Below are positions 33,801-43,026 of a stretch of 64,000 nt of DNA, piece by piece. Within the stretch, counting starts at the first letter, position 1. Each line of letters opens with the position of its first letter. The stretch covers positions 9,145-73,144 of the forward strand of contig JANPWX010000339.1 in assembly GCA_024734555.1 (NCBI GenBank), written 5' to 3'. The notes below the pieces were generated by a model. That model had not been told where the DNA came from, made no database searches, and saw only the letters and a list, made by a program, of their open reading frames with translations. The stretch is from Trochalopteron elliotii (taxonomy: Eukaryota > Chordata > Aves > Passeriformes > Leiothrichidae). The translations under genes and the position numbers were made by a program.

Positions 33801-36800
33801 ATTTAAGCCAACGGACACAAGAAAGATAATTGCACCATAGAGACGTCAAAGATCAAGACCTGAGAGGGACACAAAAAATATCTGTTCAAGAAGTTCCCCT
33901 GGATTAATGTTAAATGAACCAACAGGAAACAGATGAATTAGGCAACTTCCAAAATAAATTTATACAACAATTAATGTGCTTATTTCAATGAATGTGCTTG
34001 GTCTGTAGGAGGTTTGCAAAGGTGACAAGAAACACCTACATTCATTCACAATTTTAACGTTTGCTCAGGACAGGCTGCTGCCATAAGTGCAGAAAACTGA
34101 GCTTCAAACAAGAAGGCAGAATGGAAGAAGGGCGAGAAAAAAATAAAATTGTCAGCAAATGCTCCGATCCATTTTTAAAATATAAACCATTTGGGATAAA
34201 AGCAAAAGAAGCATTGTATTTACCTGGGCAAAGTTTGAGTCAAATATCTCAAATGTTAGAGGATATGCTGCAGAGTTAGAGCAGAGGTTCCTGACTGCAC
34301 AGTCAGATGCAGAGCCATGTGGGTGTTTTTATGCCATAGGGTGCTTCCATGCCCTGCATCTCCATGATTAGATTTTGCAGGAGTTCATTAATTAGGTAAA
34401 ATAATGACCCGGAACTACCTTGCTATAGTTCTGCAGTACTGAGCTTGAACTGATAACACTCCCACAGCACTGGCAAAGGCTGTGCAGAGACATTTGCAAT
34501 TCTGCTCAGGTTTAGCAGGACTGGCACCAAGCCTAAGCTCACAATTCCAGCCTCAGTATCTCCAGACAGCATTCCCTACTGCTGCTGTGTCCACATATGT
34601 CTGAGGTTTCCCAGCACACAGCCAGCTAAAGACTGACAGGGCTGATTAGCTCAGGGCACACACCCCATATGCCACTGGCCATAGTGTTTTCAGGCTGAGC
34701 TCGCCCCAGGGAGTGAAGTGTTCACAGCTGTGCTGCAGCTACAACACGCCTGTGATCAGACCAGTCCATGTGAGAGCTAACTTCAGTTGTCCATGCTACA
34801 CTCTGTCCTTCCTCTAAAGGACCGTCATCTTCCCACCCTAAAACAAGCACACAGCACACAAAGAAGTGCTTGTATACAACAACACAGGACAGATTCACCT
34901 TTAGGTAACTTACTGTAATTCAGCCCAGAGACAGATAAGCAGTAATAGAAAGCAGTTAGTGTCACCAGAATTACATTTGCCCAAACGAACACTACTTACC
35001 TTATGGTGTAATTTTTAATCAAGACAATTTATATTTTGAACCACCAATAGGAATAGTTTTAATGCTTCTGAGAGCTATATCAGTCACACAGGGAGCAGCT
35101 TGAAGGTTTAGGAGGAAGCAAGGAAGCACTTTCGCTAAGAGACTCTGCATGTACGGCTACTTACGGTTCAATGCTGACTGGGGTGGCTTCCCCCACTACG
35201 GAAAGAATCGGAGGGGTAACTTCTGAACTATCTGCAACGAGAGGAAAGAGCTGCTCAGCTTCACATCTGAGATTTACTTTTCACACAGCTTGCAAATATA
35301 ATCACAGCTGTCCATCTCTCAAAAAAGGTACCCCTAGGCTAAATAAATGAGTTTCAGATGACCAGGAACTTGCCTTCCTCCCCTCAGTTCATATACTGAC
35401 ACTCTGCGAGAGGCGCTGACTTTTCACTCCCAAGAACGTCAGCAGGGGGTGTTGCAGGCTGCTTGTGAACGCATCTTAACACCCGTGCCCACATGGAGCA
35501 ACGCTGCATTCCCTCTACTCCGCCTCCCCAAACAATCAGGAAGGAGCTCCAGTTTCACACAATCACACCTCCTAAGGGCATGATGTTCCTCCTAATGCTC
35601 CACAGTTCCTAATCATAAATTAGGCAGGAAAGGAAGGTTAGAATGAAACTTACTGGATCTAAGCAGAGTTCTGTGACCACTTTTGGGAGTCATTGGAGGT
35701 GGAACCGAATGACCGCTTGAAGAGAGGATAGCGTTAAAGTACAGCCCAGATCCTTCTCTCACTGGACTAAGGATTGGTGGAGGAGTGTAAGGAGGTAGCT
35801 CAAAGTTCCTGTCTGAAGGATGGTCTGCCAGACGGACGGGTGACCGTAAGTGGCTCTGATACGGAGTAATGTTGGAATAAACAGGTGGTGCAATAAAGGT
35901 GCCGGCTTTTGGTGGTATGAAGAGTGGCTCAGGTCTTGGCCGCTGCTTTGGTTTTCGGGCAAAGCCCTCTGCTTCATCCTTTGGAACAGCATCTTCATGC
36001 TATTAGAAAAAAAAATTACATTGTTAATTTAATTTAAAACCTCAGGTTGTTTGAAAAACTTCAGTGAGATGACATCATTTTTTTCATGGCAGCTCAAAAT
36101 CTGGATAGGACAGTTGGAGGATGTCTCAACAATTAGCAGAAGGGGAGAGTGACAGGAAGAACACAGGGAATGGAATGGACACAGGAACTATTAGGCAGCA
36201 GCTCTAGCTCATGTGATTATGAAGTTATATTTTACAAGAACTACATGTGCATCTGGTCCAACCTACACAGCAGCTTTAGAAGAGAACAAAAAAGCACAGC
36301 AGAACCCTGGTACAGATACACCAGAACCCTGAAAGAGATACACAGTGATACCAAATAGTGGTAAGAGAACAGAAGACAATGTAACAGTATTTTATTAGAC
36401 GGTCAAGCACTTAAATGCAGAGAAACCTCCCCAGATGCCTGCCATTTCTCTGGTATCTGAACATTCTGTTGTACTTCTGGGAGTACAGTAGAAGAGAGGG
36501 AAAATAAAAAAAATCAACCCACCCACTCATCACTACTACACTGCAGGGGAACAGTCAAGTACTGACCTTCAGAACTCAGTTAAAAGGTTTCAATTGCATG
36601 AGAATAAATCTTCACTTTGGATTTTATTCACATTAAGAGATATGTGCACTACTTAAGTTTATTGGTATTTATGTATGTATGAAGAAAGCACTCTTGACAC
36701 AGACAGACTATTATTTTAGTCTTATTGCCTATCTGGCTTTATTCACTGTTTAGTGAATTTAGTGAGGCACTGCCTGGCTTTACTACCATTAGCAGTAGGT

Positions 36801-39800
36801 CATGAAAAGCCAGCAATGCCCAAATATATGGCAATATTATGATTAAAAAAACCCCGGACTACATATATTCCAAGTTCAAGCCTTGAGATCAAACTGCTTT
36901 AATAGAAAAGTTCATGGCTTCATGGCTAAAATCTTTGGCTTCTTAGTCCACCCATACCTGACTGGAGGTCTCCATGTTCGTATTACGATTCGATCTCCTC
37001 CGGGTGACTATCACAGAAGGCTTCCGGTCACAAGGAGCTCGATCGTTTGTTTGGCCTCTCTGGAGCTTTCCATCCTCAGACTTTTCCTTTTCAAGGCTCT
37101 GCAAGTCAATTTTTCTCACTGGCACAGACACAGGAATGATAAGAGGCACAAGGCTGTTATCCTCCCGGGCTTTTTTGGGAGCTGGTGAAGAACTGGCGAA
37201 TTCCACAACACTTTTTGAAGCTGCAGTAGGTCCTGAAGCTGTTACTAGCACACTCTTCTCCTCTGAATTATCCAGTTCCTGAGAAGAAAAATAGATTCCT
37301 GAAAAGTTCTGTATTACTTACATAATAAATGAGGTATCATCTCACTTTCAGTGTATATCAAGTTTCTCGATGCAATTTGCAAGCTGAAATGGATTTGGAA
37401 GTGTTACTGGAGGAAAAAGAATATTTCACAGTGTTAATAAAATTTCATAGAATTACTTGAGGATTGCCTGTAGTCTCAACTGCTAGAACACTTACATCAT
37501 TCTTAAGAACTGTTTCACTACCTTGATTTTGACATTTTATTTTCTATGTGAATTTGTGTCCTGCTTTATAACTTTCAACAAAGGCTCTTTAGTCTTAGTA
37601 ATGATCAAAAGCTGCAGGTTGTTAATTTCAAATATTGGATTTCTGCTCCAAGGAAGACTGAGCCATGGTAATATCTTAATTAAATCTCTCACACACAAAA
37701 AGAAACCAAACCCAGAGCTAGCTTTTTGCTTCATCTTTTTTTTTTTCTGACTCTGGAAAACATTAAGCCTTCAAAATAAGCCAGGTAATAAGATTGTGCA
37801 CACAGAATCTACCATATCAAGAAGATCCAGGACTGCCTCCTTTTATTAGAGCTGGGTTAAGTGTGCACAGAAAGGTTTATCCCACAAGTGACCCTTCAGT
37901 TTACAAGTCTGACTGCTTCTTCACAGAGACTGCCGATGTACACCCCTAGTACACAGTGATGAAACACACAATTGTAAAGTCACAAGTGGTATCCATTGTC
38001 CCAGAATAAGCTTCAGGAGAAATTAAGGAGGCCTGAGGACCTGCCTTCAGTTCAGGCTGGTGACAGGCTCCTGTACTTTCCCATAGAACTACCAATTTTG
38101 GATTTGGAGGGCATTCATCATGTTCATCAGGCTTACAGACATCACTAGAGTCCACTGACTGTAGATAGTAAGGGGTTCTTGTACATTTTTGTAGCATCCC
38201 TCCACTACTTTCTGGGTACAGCAACATGTAATGACAATGTGAATATGTGAACAAGCACCAATTCTGACCAATCTAAAAACCTCAGGTACTTCCTGGGTGC
38301 TACACAGACCTCTGTAGATCAAGAGACCTGAACTAATTTGCTGACTACAAGGAGGAAATTATGACAGCTCAGAAGTGCCAGTCACCCAAAAGTGTCACTT
38401 TCCTCTGGCTTTATGATCAGTTAACCATATTCCTTTTATTTTCAAAACTGGGGGGCAATTAGCAAAGGACACCTCCTCAGCGATGGGAGAGATGATCCCT
38501 CTAAGACAAAAGAAAAAGAGGAGACCTGAATAGTAGCAGACAGAAAAAAGGTACCAGTAGGAACTTAATATAAATAGTTGAGACATCCTTAAAGATGTTC
38601 TGCTCCAGAACTTTTCTGATCACAGAAGTTCACACAGACCTAACGTTTACTAAGAGCGGACATGACTAATTTTGAAATTAACCCTTTTGCTTCAGATCCC
38701 TAAATAGTTTCTCAGCTGCTTGATTATTCTCAGAGGTAAGTAGAAAGGAGTCTCTTAATAAGGGATGGGACCTTCACTCGTAGACCTGCTAGGGGATTTT
38801 TGGCTACCTCAGCATCCCTGTTGCAGAATTTGGGGCAGGAGGGCTGCTGTATAACTTCTCTCAGGAAGTGTAACATGTGGCACTTTCATTTAGACTCTTG
38901 CATAAATACTGAGGTATGAACTAGTCATCTAGAGTCCTCCAGGAAATCCAGAGAAACCCATCAGACATTCCAGCATCGATACTGTCTATCCCTCAAGCTG
39001 TTTCTAAAAACCTTAGAATTCACAGAAAAACCCAACTGCAGCAGCTGGAAGAACTGTTCAAGGCCACGTCTGTGATCTGATAAGAAACCACACCAGCCTT
39101 TTAAAAACACCTCCCCACAAAGTGCCTTCTGCCATCATTCTGCATCACCTGCATCAAGGAGAGGCAGCTTCTGTCTGCAGTCAAACTAAAGCTTGTCCAA
39201 GAAGGAGGCAAGCCCAGAACTATAATTCTGCAAACAAAACTTTTTTTTTCCTTTTGTTTGTAGCAGCTGGTGCCCTGCCCTGTGCCAGGGGAAAGCAGTG
39301 AGGTAATCAAAACCTGTCTTCCATCCAAAAAGGAGTATTTTGATTCAGACACCCTTTAAGACAACCATTCAGATTCAAGAAAAGTTCTCTGTACTTTTAG
39401 AAAAGAAGAACAAGTCACACTGGAACCATTAAACTAAGAGTTGAGGATTTACTGCAGCCTGTAGGCAGCAATAAGCTTGCATCACCTGAAAAAAGGCAGC
39501 CACAGGCAGCTCTGGTGCAAAGCCTCAGTTGTGACATTGCATGTAGACAGATACTGCTGTCCAAAATATTATTTTTGCATAAGGTACACATACCTAGACT
39601 GAGATGTTCAAACAATTGGTTCAAATTATGAATGTTATCTTCTTTAATCAATAATTTAACTTTATGGCCTTCTACACACTCTTCAGATAACCTATGCAGA
39701 GAAGGCTTCTAGGCTGTTTTTACCACTCATAAGAGTGGTAAAAAAAGAAAGACACTCATAAGAGAAGCAGACCATCCTCATTCAGCAAATATATTTTCTT

Positions 39801-42800
39801 TCTCTCCCTCACACAATATCCAACACCCTAAAGATGTAAAATCCATCAGACCTCTGGTAAGAATTTTATCATCCTGCAAAATCTCATCCTGAAAGCCTGA
39901 AGTGATCTAAACATAAAGAGTTCTTCTGCTAGTGTCATTATGCTTGCATAACAGCAAAGAACAAAAGAGCATCTGCCAAAACACTTCTCTGGTCTTTACA
40001 TTATGAATCAGACTGCAAGCAGACGTGCCTTCAAACAGCCAATTTCTTGCTTCATCTCTCATCACCTTTTCCTAGATGCTCTATTTGCTTCTTCTTGACA
40101 CTCTGTGAGTGATCCAAGTGCAATGTGAATTGCAGACCTTCTGCAATATAACCACACAATGGCTGGCAAAGAATGAGCAAATACACACAAATGCTACTAC
40201 ATACTACCAGTTCTTTATCAAATCTGCTGGTTCAGCTGGAGTTAGAGCAAAAAGGATTGAAGACAGCATCACCCAAGTCACTGTTTGCTTTCTGCTGTCC
40301 AAGAGATGGAGTAGGCTATGGATATTCAGCTCATTTGTTAGTTCAGTTCTTTCACTCAAACAGCACATTCCTCTAAGGAAGAGATGGGAAAAAACAGTGA
40401 CAGACAGACTAGGATAAAAAGGATGGTGAAAAACAAAACAGGGAATAAAATGCCCTTCCCTTTGTTGTCGGACCGGATAGCAACTCAGGTGTCAAAACTG
40501 TAGGTAAAAGTAGCTCATGTAAGGTGTGTTTCATCAGCCTTTGGCAACAAAACTTCTAAGGAAAAGTGTGCCTCTTAAGAAGCACTCCATAAAAGATTAG
40601 TCAAACCACAACTCTAAGAAAGTGTTCAAAAACAATCCCTCCAAAAACCCCCACTCAACTCCAAAAATCTCATCACTTGTCTCCCAGGAGGCTACTTAAT
40701 TTTGAACTCTGTCACCTTGCCATATGGAATATATACTGTGCAGTTTAGACTGATGGGATATCAAGAGGTTAGGAGTAGTGAACTATCAAATCAGTCAGCA
40801 CTAAATTTCTTCCCCATTAAGTCCTACAGGAGGTCTTCAGGCAGACAGGTCATTCTACAGCCCTCAGGTCATCCTTAGAAACAGGATGCTGCATGAGACA
40901 GGCCTTTGTCCTGCCTGCTATAGGTTCTTCATGTAAGTGAAGCTTTCTTAGACTTTTAATATTCATGAAATATTGGACATGTAAGTTGCCTTATGTAATT
41001 TTTAGATAGCACATTTTAGAAACACTTCAAATGTAGAAACTGAGAAACTGGCAGGTAGGCCTAAGTCTTTTAACAGAAAAGAATGTTAGATTGGTAAAAA
41101 GACAACAAGCAAACTGCTTATACTTGCCTCTCAAAATTCCTGATCACCTTGAGATCTAAGCTGAAAACATCTGTATTTTCATGTCATGGGCTAAAATAAC
41201 ATTTGGTGTCAGTGAAAACTGTCCCTTAGTGGTTTCACTACACTACTTCTCTGTTCTCCCACATCTCTGAATTACAGTAGCTGAACTTACACGCCTCCAC
41301 ACCAGAACTGCCCTTGTTGCATCCTTCAAGATGCCATCCTATCCTGCATATGTGCATAAATTCCTTCCTTTCAACCCTATTTTGTAGTCTAAAACATGCT
41401 ATATTGGCTAGGCCTTATACCTTACCTTTACATTCTGAAGAGAAGCCAGCTCAACAGCTTTTTGAGCCAAAGTCAGCAAATTGGCTTCTTGAGAAACACG
41501 TCGTCTCCGTCGGGTACTCTGGATTACACCACCTCTGACACTCTGAAAATCATTAGCTCTCTGAGTGTTTTCTTCAGGTGCTGCTGCCTGTTTCTCCTCA
41601 TCTCTACCATTCTGGGCTGCAGCTTGCCTGTCTGTTTCCATCTGGCACTGCTCACTATTGACCAGGACATCCTTCTGCCCCATATCCAATCTTCTGGGGT
41701 GCAAATAGCTACTTTTAGTGGGGGGCAGTGACTCAGGTGGCTGCTGTAATGGGACCTCTTGCTGATGTGTTTGCCAGTGATGCAGAAATAAATTGCTAGT
41801 TTGTTCTTCTGCCTGCTTAGAAGTCAACATTTCTCCTGCAGATGTCAGCAAGCCACCTTCTTTGGAGAGTCTCCGTGACCTTCTTGGAAAGGGAATCTGG
41901 GTCTGAGGTAGCACAGTCTGTTGGTTCTGCTCTGTTAATGCCTTGAATAGCTCCTGGTTCCTCTCTGCTTGCTGAAACTGGTGTGGCATCATGTGATGCT
42001 GGGGTGCTGCAGCTGCCACATGAGGCTGTGCTATAGAACCTGTTTGCTGCAGACTGAAGGCTTGTGTGGCAGCCTGTTGCTGCTGCTGCTGCTGAGGATA
42101 GAAATTCTCAAAGAGCTGCAGCTGGGGAAGAGCTTGCTGTTTTTGTTGTGCAGTAAATGCTGGACTGGAAGAAGTTGGGGCCTCTTGAAAGACATGTAAC
42201 AACTCAGGAAGACCTTGCTTTTGGCCTTGGTGACCAAATGCAAGTTGGAAAGGCTGCAATGGCAGAGTTTGATTCTGCTGCTGCTGTTTCTGCATTTGAT
42301 GAAAAGAATTCATTTGAGCTTGTTGTCTAACCAGGGCTTGCTGTTCCAGCTGAGCCTTCTGGGACATCATCTGCTGGACAGCATCTCCATATAAATCCAG
42401 CTGGGACACAAACACTCCTTTCTCTTGATTTCTTTTAAGGGCTTCTGGGTGGCCATAGAAGCCCGAGCCACCAGCATTGGAGTGGGGTCCTTTTGGGTTG
42501 CCCCCAAAAACCATGCTGTGGTTCCACATTGAAGGTGGAGACTGCCAGTGGCTGTCACCTCTCTCTGGCAACCGGTTTCCCATTAGTGAATTCTGCCATT
42601 TGACAGCTGTCACTGACTGGGGCATCATCACTGATTCTCCCCTATCCTGATTGTAAACAGAGTTCATCAAAGCAACGTTGTTGGGTGCACTTGTTAATCC
42701 TCCTGGATGAGAAATCTCCACAGTTTGGGAGACTGGTATATTCCCTCCATGACCATAGTACTGTCCTTCCTTAAGCTGCTGCTGTGGTTCTTTTGATGGC

Positions 42801-42883
42801 ACAGCAATGTCCTGCTCATTAAAATAGGCAACTCGTTTCCCAGTCCGTTTGCTTGAAGACTTTTGCTGAGCCTGAAGATTCAT
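21672..42883 (-). CDS. MIDEAS: MIDEAS (ELMSAN1), ELM2-SANT scaffold of the MiDAC deacetylase complex
   Basis: MIDEAS is a nuclear scaffold that holds HDAC1/2 through its ELM2-SANT region and works with DNTTIP1 in the mitotic deacetylase complex. The 12 coding exons, in transcript order, are 42883-41426, 37278-36958, 35999-35654, 35231-35165, 29004-28862, 28028-27925, 26574-26499, 25348-25260, 24108-23959, 23756-23580, 23188-22989 and 21876-21672. Phases agree throughout and give 1111 residues (human 1045). The start MNLQAQ matches human MIDEAS and has A at -3. Order: Gln-rich N-terminal half with [10 protein letters not shown] and the basic patch IQSTRRRRR; conserved Pro-rich block ([19 protein letters not shown]); ELM2 about 732-838; SANT about 840-890; acidic Glu run about 941-955; C2H2-like finger CKKC...H...H near 1040-1060; Ala- and Ser-rich acidic tail. 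The gene order with DNAL1 supports MIDEAS over its paralogue TRERF1. Confidence 0.95.
22989..23188 (-). CDS. MIDEAS: MIDEAS coding exon 11, first half of the zinc finger (residues 978-1044)
   Basis: The frame begins [15 protein letters not shown], is Lys/Arg rich in the middle and ends [12 protein letters not shown], the first cysteine pair of a C2H2-like finger. The acceptor is tactctttgcaaag and the donor gtaaga, ending two bases into Arg1044. Confidence 0.92.
23580..23756 (-). CDS. MIDEAS: MIDEAS coding exon 10 with poly-Glu run (residues 919-977)
   Basis: The frame begins [14 protein letters not shown], aligned to human TSQKFPRVPLPRRE, then has 11 consecutive Glu residues and ends [10 protein letters not shown]. 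The acceptor is ttctggtgaag and the donor gtaagt, phase 0 at both ends. The acidic stretch is coded by a GAG/GAA repeat and is prone to length change. Confidence 0.9.
23959..24108 (-). CDS. MIDEAS: MIDEAS coding exon 9, SANT domain second part (residues 869-918)
   Basis: The frame reads [20 protein letters not shown] then [18 protein letters not shown] and ends EAEVDIK. The acceptor is gtttaaacaacag and the donor gtaagt, phase 0 at both ends. Confidence 0.96.
25260..25348 (-). CDS. MIDEAS: MIDEAS coding exon 8, SANT domain first part (residues 839-868)
   Basis: The frame reads [20 protein letters not shown] then KDFFLVQKL, the start of the SANT fold. The acceptor is tttacctacag and the donor gtaagt, ending in phase 0. 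Confidence 0.96.
26499..26574 (-). CDS. MIDEAS: MIDEAS coding exon 7, end of ELM2 (residues 814-839)
   Basis: The frame reads [20 protein letters not shown] then DYHYT, matching human. The acceptor is tatccaag. The donor GTTTGT departs from GTRAGT at +3 to +5, so it looks weak. It ends one base into the Gly839 codon. Confidence 0.94.
27212..27228. repeat. Short (CA)n run
   Basis: About eight CA units lie in a MIDEAS intron (between the sixth and seventh coding exons). Confidence 0.8.
27925..28028 (-). CDS. MIDEAS: MIDEAS coding exon 6, ELM2 domain continued (residues 779-813)
   Basis: The frame reads [20 protein letters not shown] then [14 protein letters not shown], matching the human ELM2 core (human has Cys where this has Phe in ALHFLHE). 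The acceptor is ggaaatag and the donor gtgagt, ending in phase 0. Confidence 0.94.
28862..29004 (-). CDS. MIDEAS: MIDEAS coding exon 5, start of the ELM2 domain (residues 731-779)
   Basis: The frame reads [18 protein letters not shown], then [20 protein letters not shown], the ELM2 start. The acceptor is gcttctctgcag and the donor gtaaga. It ends one base into the Val779 codon. ELM2 packs on HDAC1/2 in the related MTA and CoREST proteins. Confidence 0.95.
30001..30320 (+). repeat. Probable 5' LTR of the retroviral remnant
   Basis: About 320 bases begin TGTAA and end with CA (cattgctaca). They include a TATA-like tatacaaa at about 30251 and AATAAA at 30274-30279, in the order expected of U3-R-U5. 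A TGG-initial primer-site-like sequence follows after two bases. Confidence 0.5.
30323..30342 (+). other. Possible retroviral primer-binding site
   Basis: The stretch begins TGGCTGGCCCAAACTGGG and lies two bases after the LTR-like end. It resembles a lysine-tRNA site with small insertions and mismatches. The match is imperfect. Confidence 0.3.
30522..30618 (+). pseudogene. Gag-like N-terminus, interrupted
   Basis: ATG at 30522 is followed by Gly-rich MGGGIS, like the myristoylated start of betaretroviral Gag. The frame stops at 30616-30618. The following Gag-like sequence continues in another frame, so an indel has broken the gene. The identification is inferred from position after LTR and leader. 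Confidence 0.45.
30611..31411 (+). pseudogene. Gag-like open reading frame (broken from its start)
   Basis: The frame is open from the stop at 30608-30610 to a TGA at 31409-31411, about 266 codons, unusual for this stop-dense intron. Its first part has a retroviral matrix-like composition (for example LLDWVSN and [15 protein letters not shown]). A proline-rich part with imperfect repeats (PEINP) and a GC-rich part follow. It has no ATG at its beginning. I recognise no capsid or nucleocapsid motif, and the far GC-rich part may be non-coding. Confidence 0.45.
31472..31798. other. Assembly gap (327 N)
   Basis: A run of N interrupts the retroviral remnant between a GC-rich block and CT-rich repeats. 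Both kinds of flank are hard to sequence or assemble. The true length and content are unknown. Confidence 1.
31799..31945. repeat. CT-rich simple repeat
   Basis: A pyrimidine-rich stretch contains two near-identical copies of ctctctgactctcctcctct (starting about 31799 and 31827), followed by looser CT repeats. It borders the assembly gap. Confidence 0.85.
32975..33052 (+). mobile_element. CR1 LINE 3'-end fragment
   Basis: The block ctgctctgagcagcggcttg, then gaccagatgatctccagaga, matches the well-known 3' end of avian CR1 elements. It is divergent, and the terminal octamer repeat is not clear. Confidence 0.7.
35165..35231 (-). CDS. MIDEAS: MIDEAS coding exon 4 (residues 709-731)
   Basis: This 67-base exon reads [20 protein letters not shown] then EP. 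The acceptor is ctcgttgcag and the donor gtaagt. It ends two bases into a Pro codon completed by the ELM2 exon. Confidence 0.93.
35654..35999 (-). CDS. MIDEAS: MIDEAS coding exon 3 (residues 594-709)
   Basis: The frame carries [60 protein letters not shown] and [12 protein letters not shown], a proline-rich block shared by MIDEAS and TRERF1. The acceptor is tttctaatag and the donor gtaagt, ending one base into codon 709. An open frame in another phase here is a shadow. Confidence 0.95.
36958..37278 (-). CDS. MIDEAS: MIDEAS coding exon 2 (residues 487-593)
   Basis: 107 whole codons contain [20 protein letters not shown] and [16 protein letters not shown] text (here [14 protein letters not shown]), both matching human MIDEAS. 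The acceptor is tttcttctcag and the donor gtatgg, phase 0 at both ends. Confidence 0.94.
37279..41425 (-). other. MIDEAS: MIDEAS first coding intron
   Basis: This 4.1-kb intron follows the long first coding exon. It is AT-rich with canonical ends. It holds a perfect hairpin at 39717-39744 with a partial direct repeat beside it; otherwise I see no gene or recognised repeat. Confidence 0.7.
39717..39744. repeat. Perfect inverted repeat (12-bp arms, 4-base loop)
   Basis: The arms tttttaccactc and gagtggtaaaaa are perfect reverse complements around the loop ataa. The 12-mer cactcataagag in it (39724-39735) recurs at 39753-39764. Confidence 0.9.
41426..42883 (-). CDS. MIDEAS: MIDEAS first coding exon (residues 1-486)
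   Basis: This is one long open exon starting at ATG 42883-42881 ([17 protein letters not shown]). It is rich in Gln, with QQQQQQQ runs around 42070-42110 and 42270-42300. Conserved patches are [35 protein letters not shown] and [12 protein letters not shown] followed by [20 protein letters not shown]. The donor is gtaagg (revcomp) just below 41426, phase 0. This half is thought to be largely disordered, with short linear motifs and a nuclear-localising basic cluster. Confidence 0.95.
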
Positions 42884-42918
42884 GGTTCGGTCTGTTCTCC
42901 CAGCCACACACACTGTAT

Positions 42919-42978
42919 TTATAATCCACCCATCCCTGAGGTTGGGGGAGGAAAGGCACAGCAGTCTTTCTTTTCCAT
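42919..42978 (-). promoter_or_regulatory. MIDEAS uORF 2 (19 codons)
   Basis: ATG at 42978-42976 opens a 19-codon frame (MEKKDCCAFPPPTSGMGGL) with TAA at 42921-42919, only 35 bases before the main ATG. The short distance would limit reinitiation. Confidence 0.45.
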
Positions 42979-42984
42979 TCAGCT

Positions 42985-43026
42985 TTAGTAATAAAGGGCA
43001 GGAAAGAAGTCCTGATGAAAGTGCAT
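42985..43026 (-). promoter_or_regulatory. MIDEAS uORF 1 (13 codons)
   Basis: ATG at 43026-43024 opens a 13-codon frame (MHFHQDFFPALYY) with TAA at 42987-42985, in the predicted 5' UTR about 100 bases before the main ATG. Confidence 0.45.

Larger units (their letters stand above)
29005..35164 (-). other. MIDEAS: MIDEAS intron with embedded retroviral remnant
   Basis: This is the 6.2-kb intron between the small 67-base exon and the first ELM2 exon. It contains the antisense endogenous retrovirus (about 30001-32112), a CR1 tail at about 32975-33052, and otherwise AT-rich sequence without recognised features. Confidence 0.75.
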
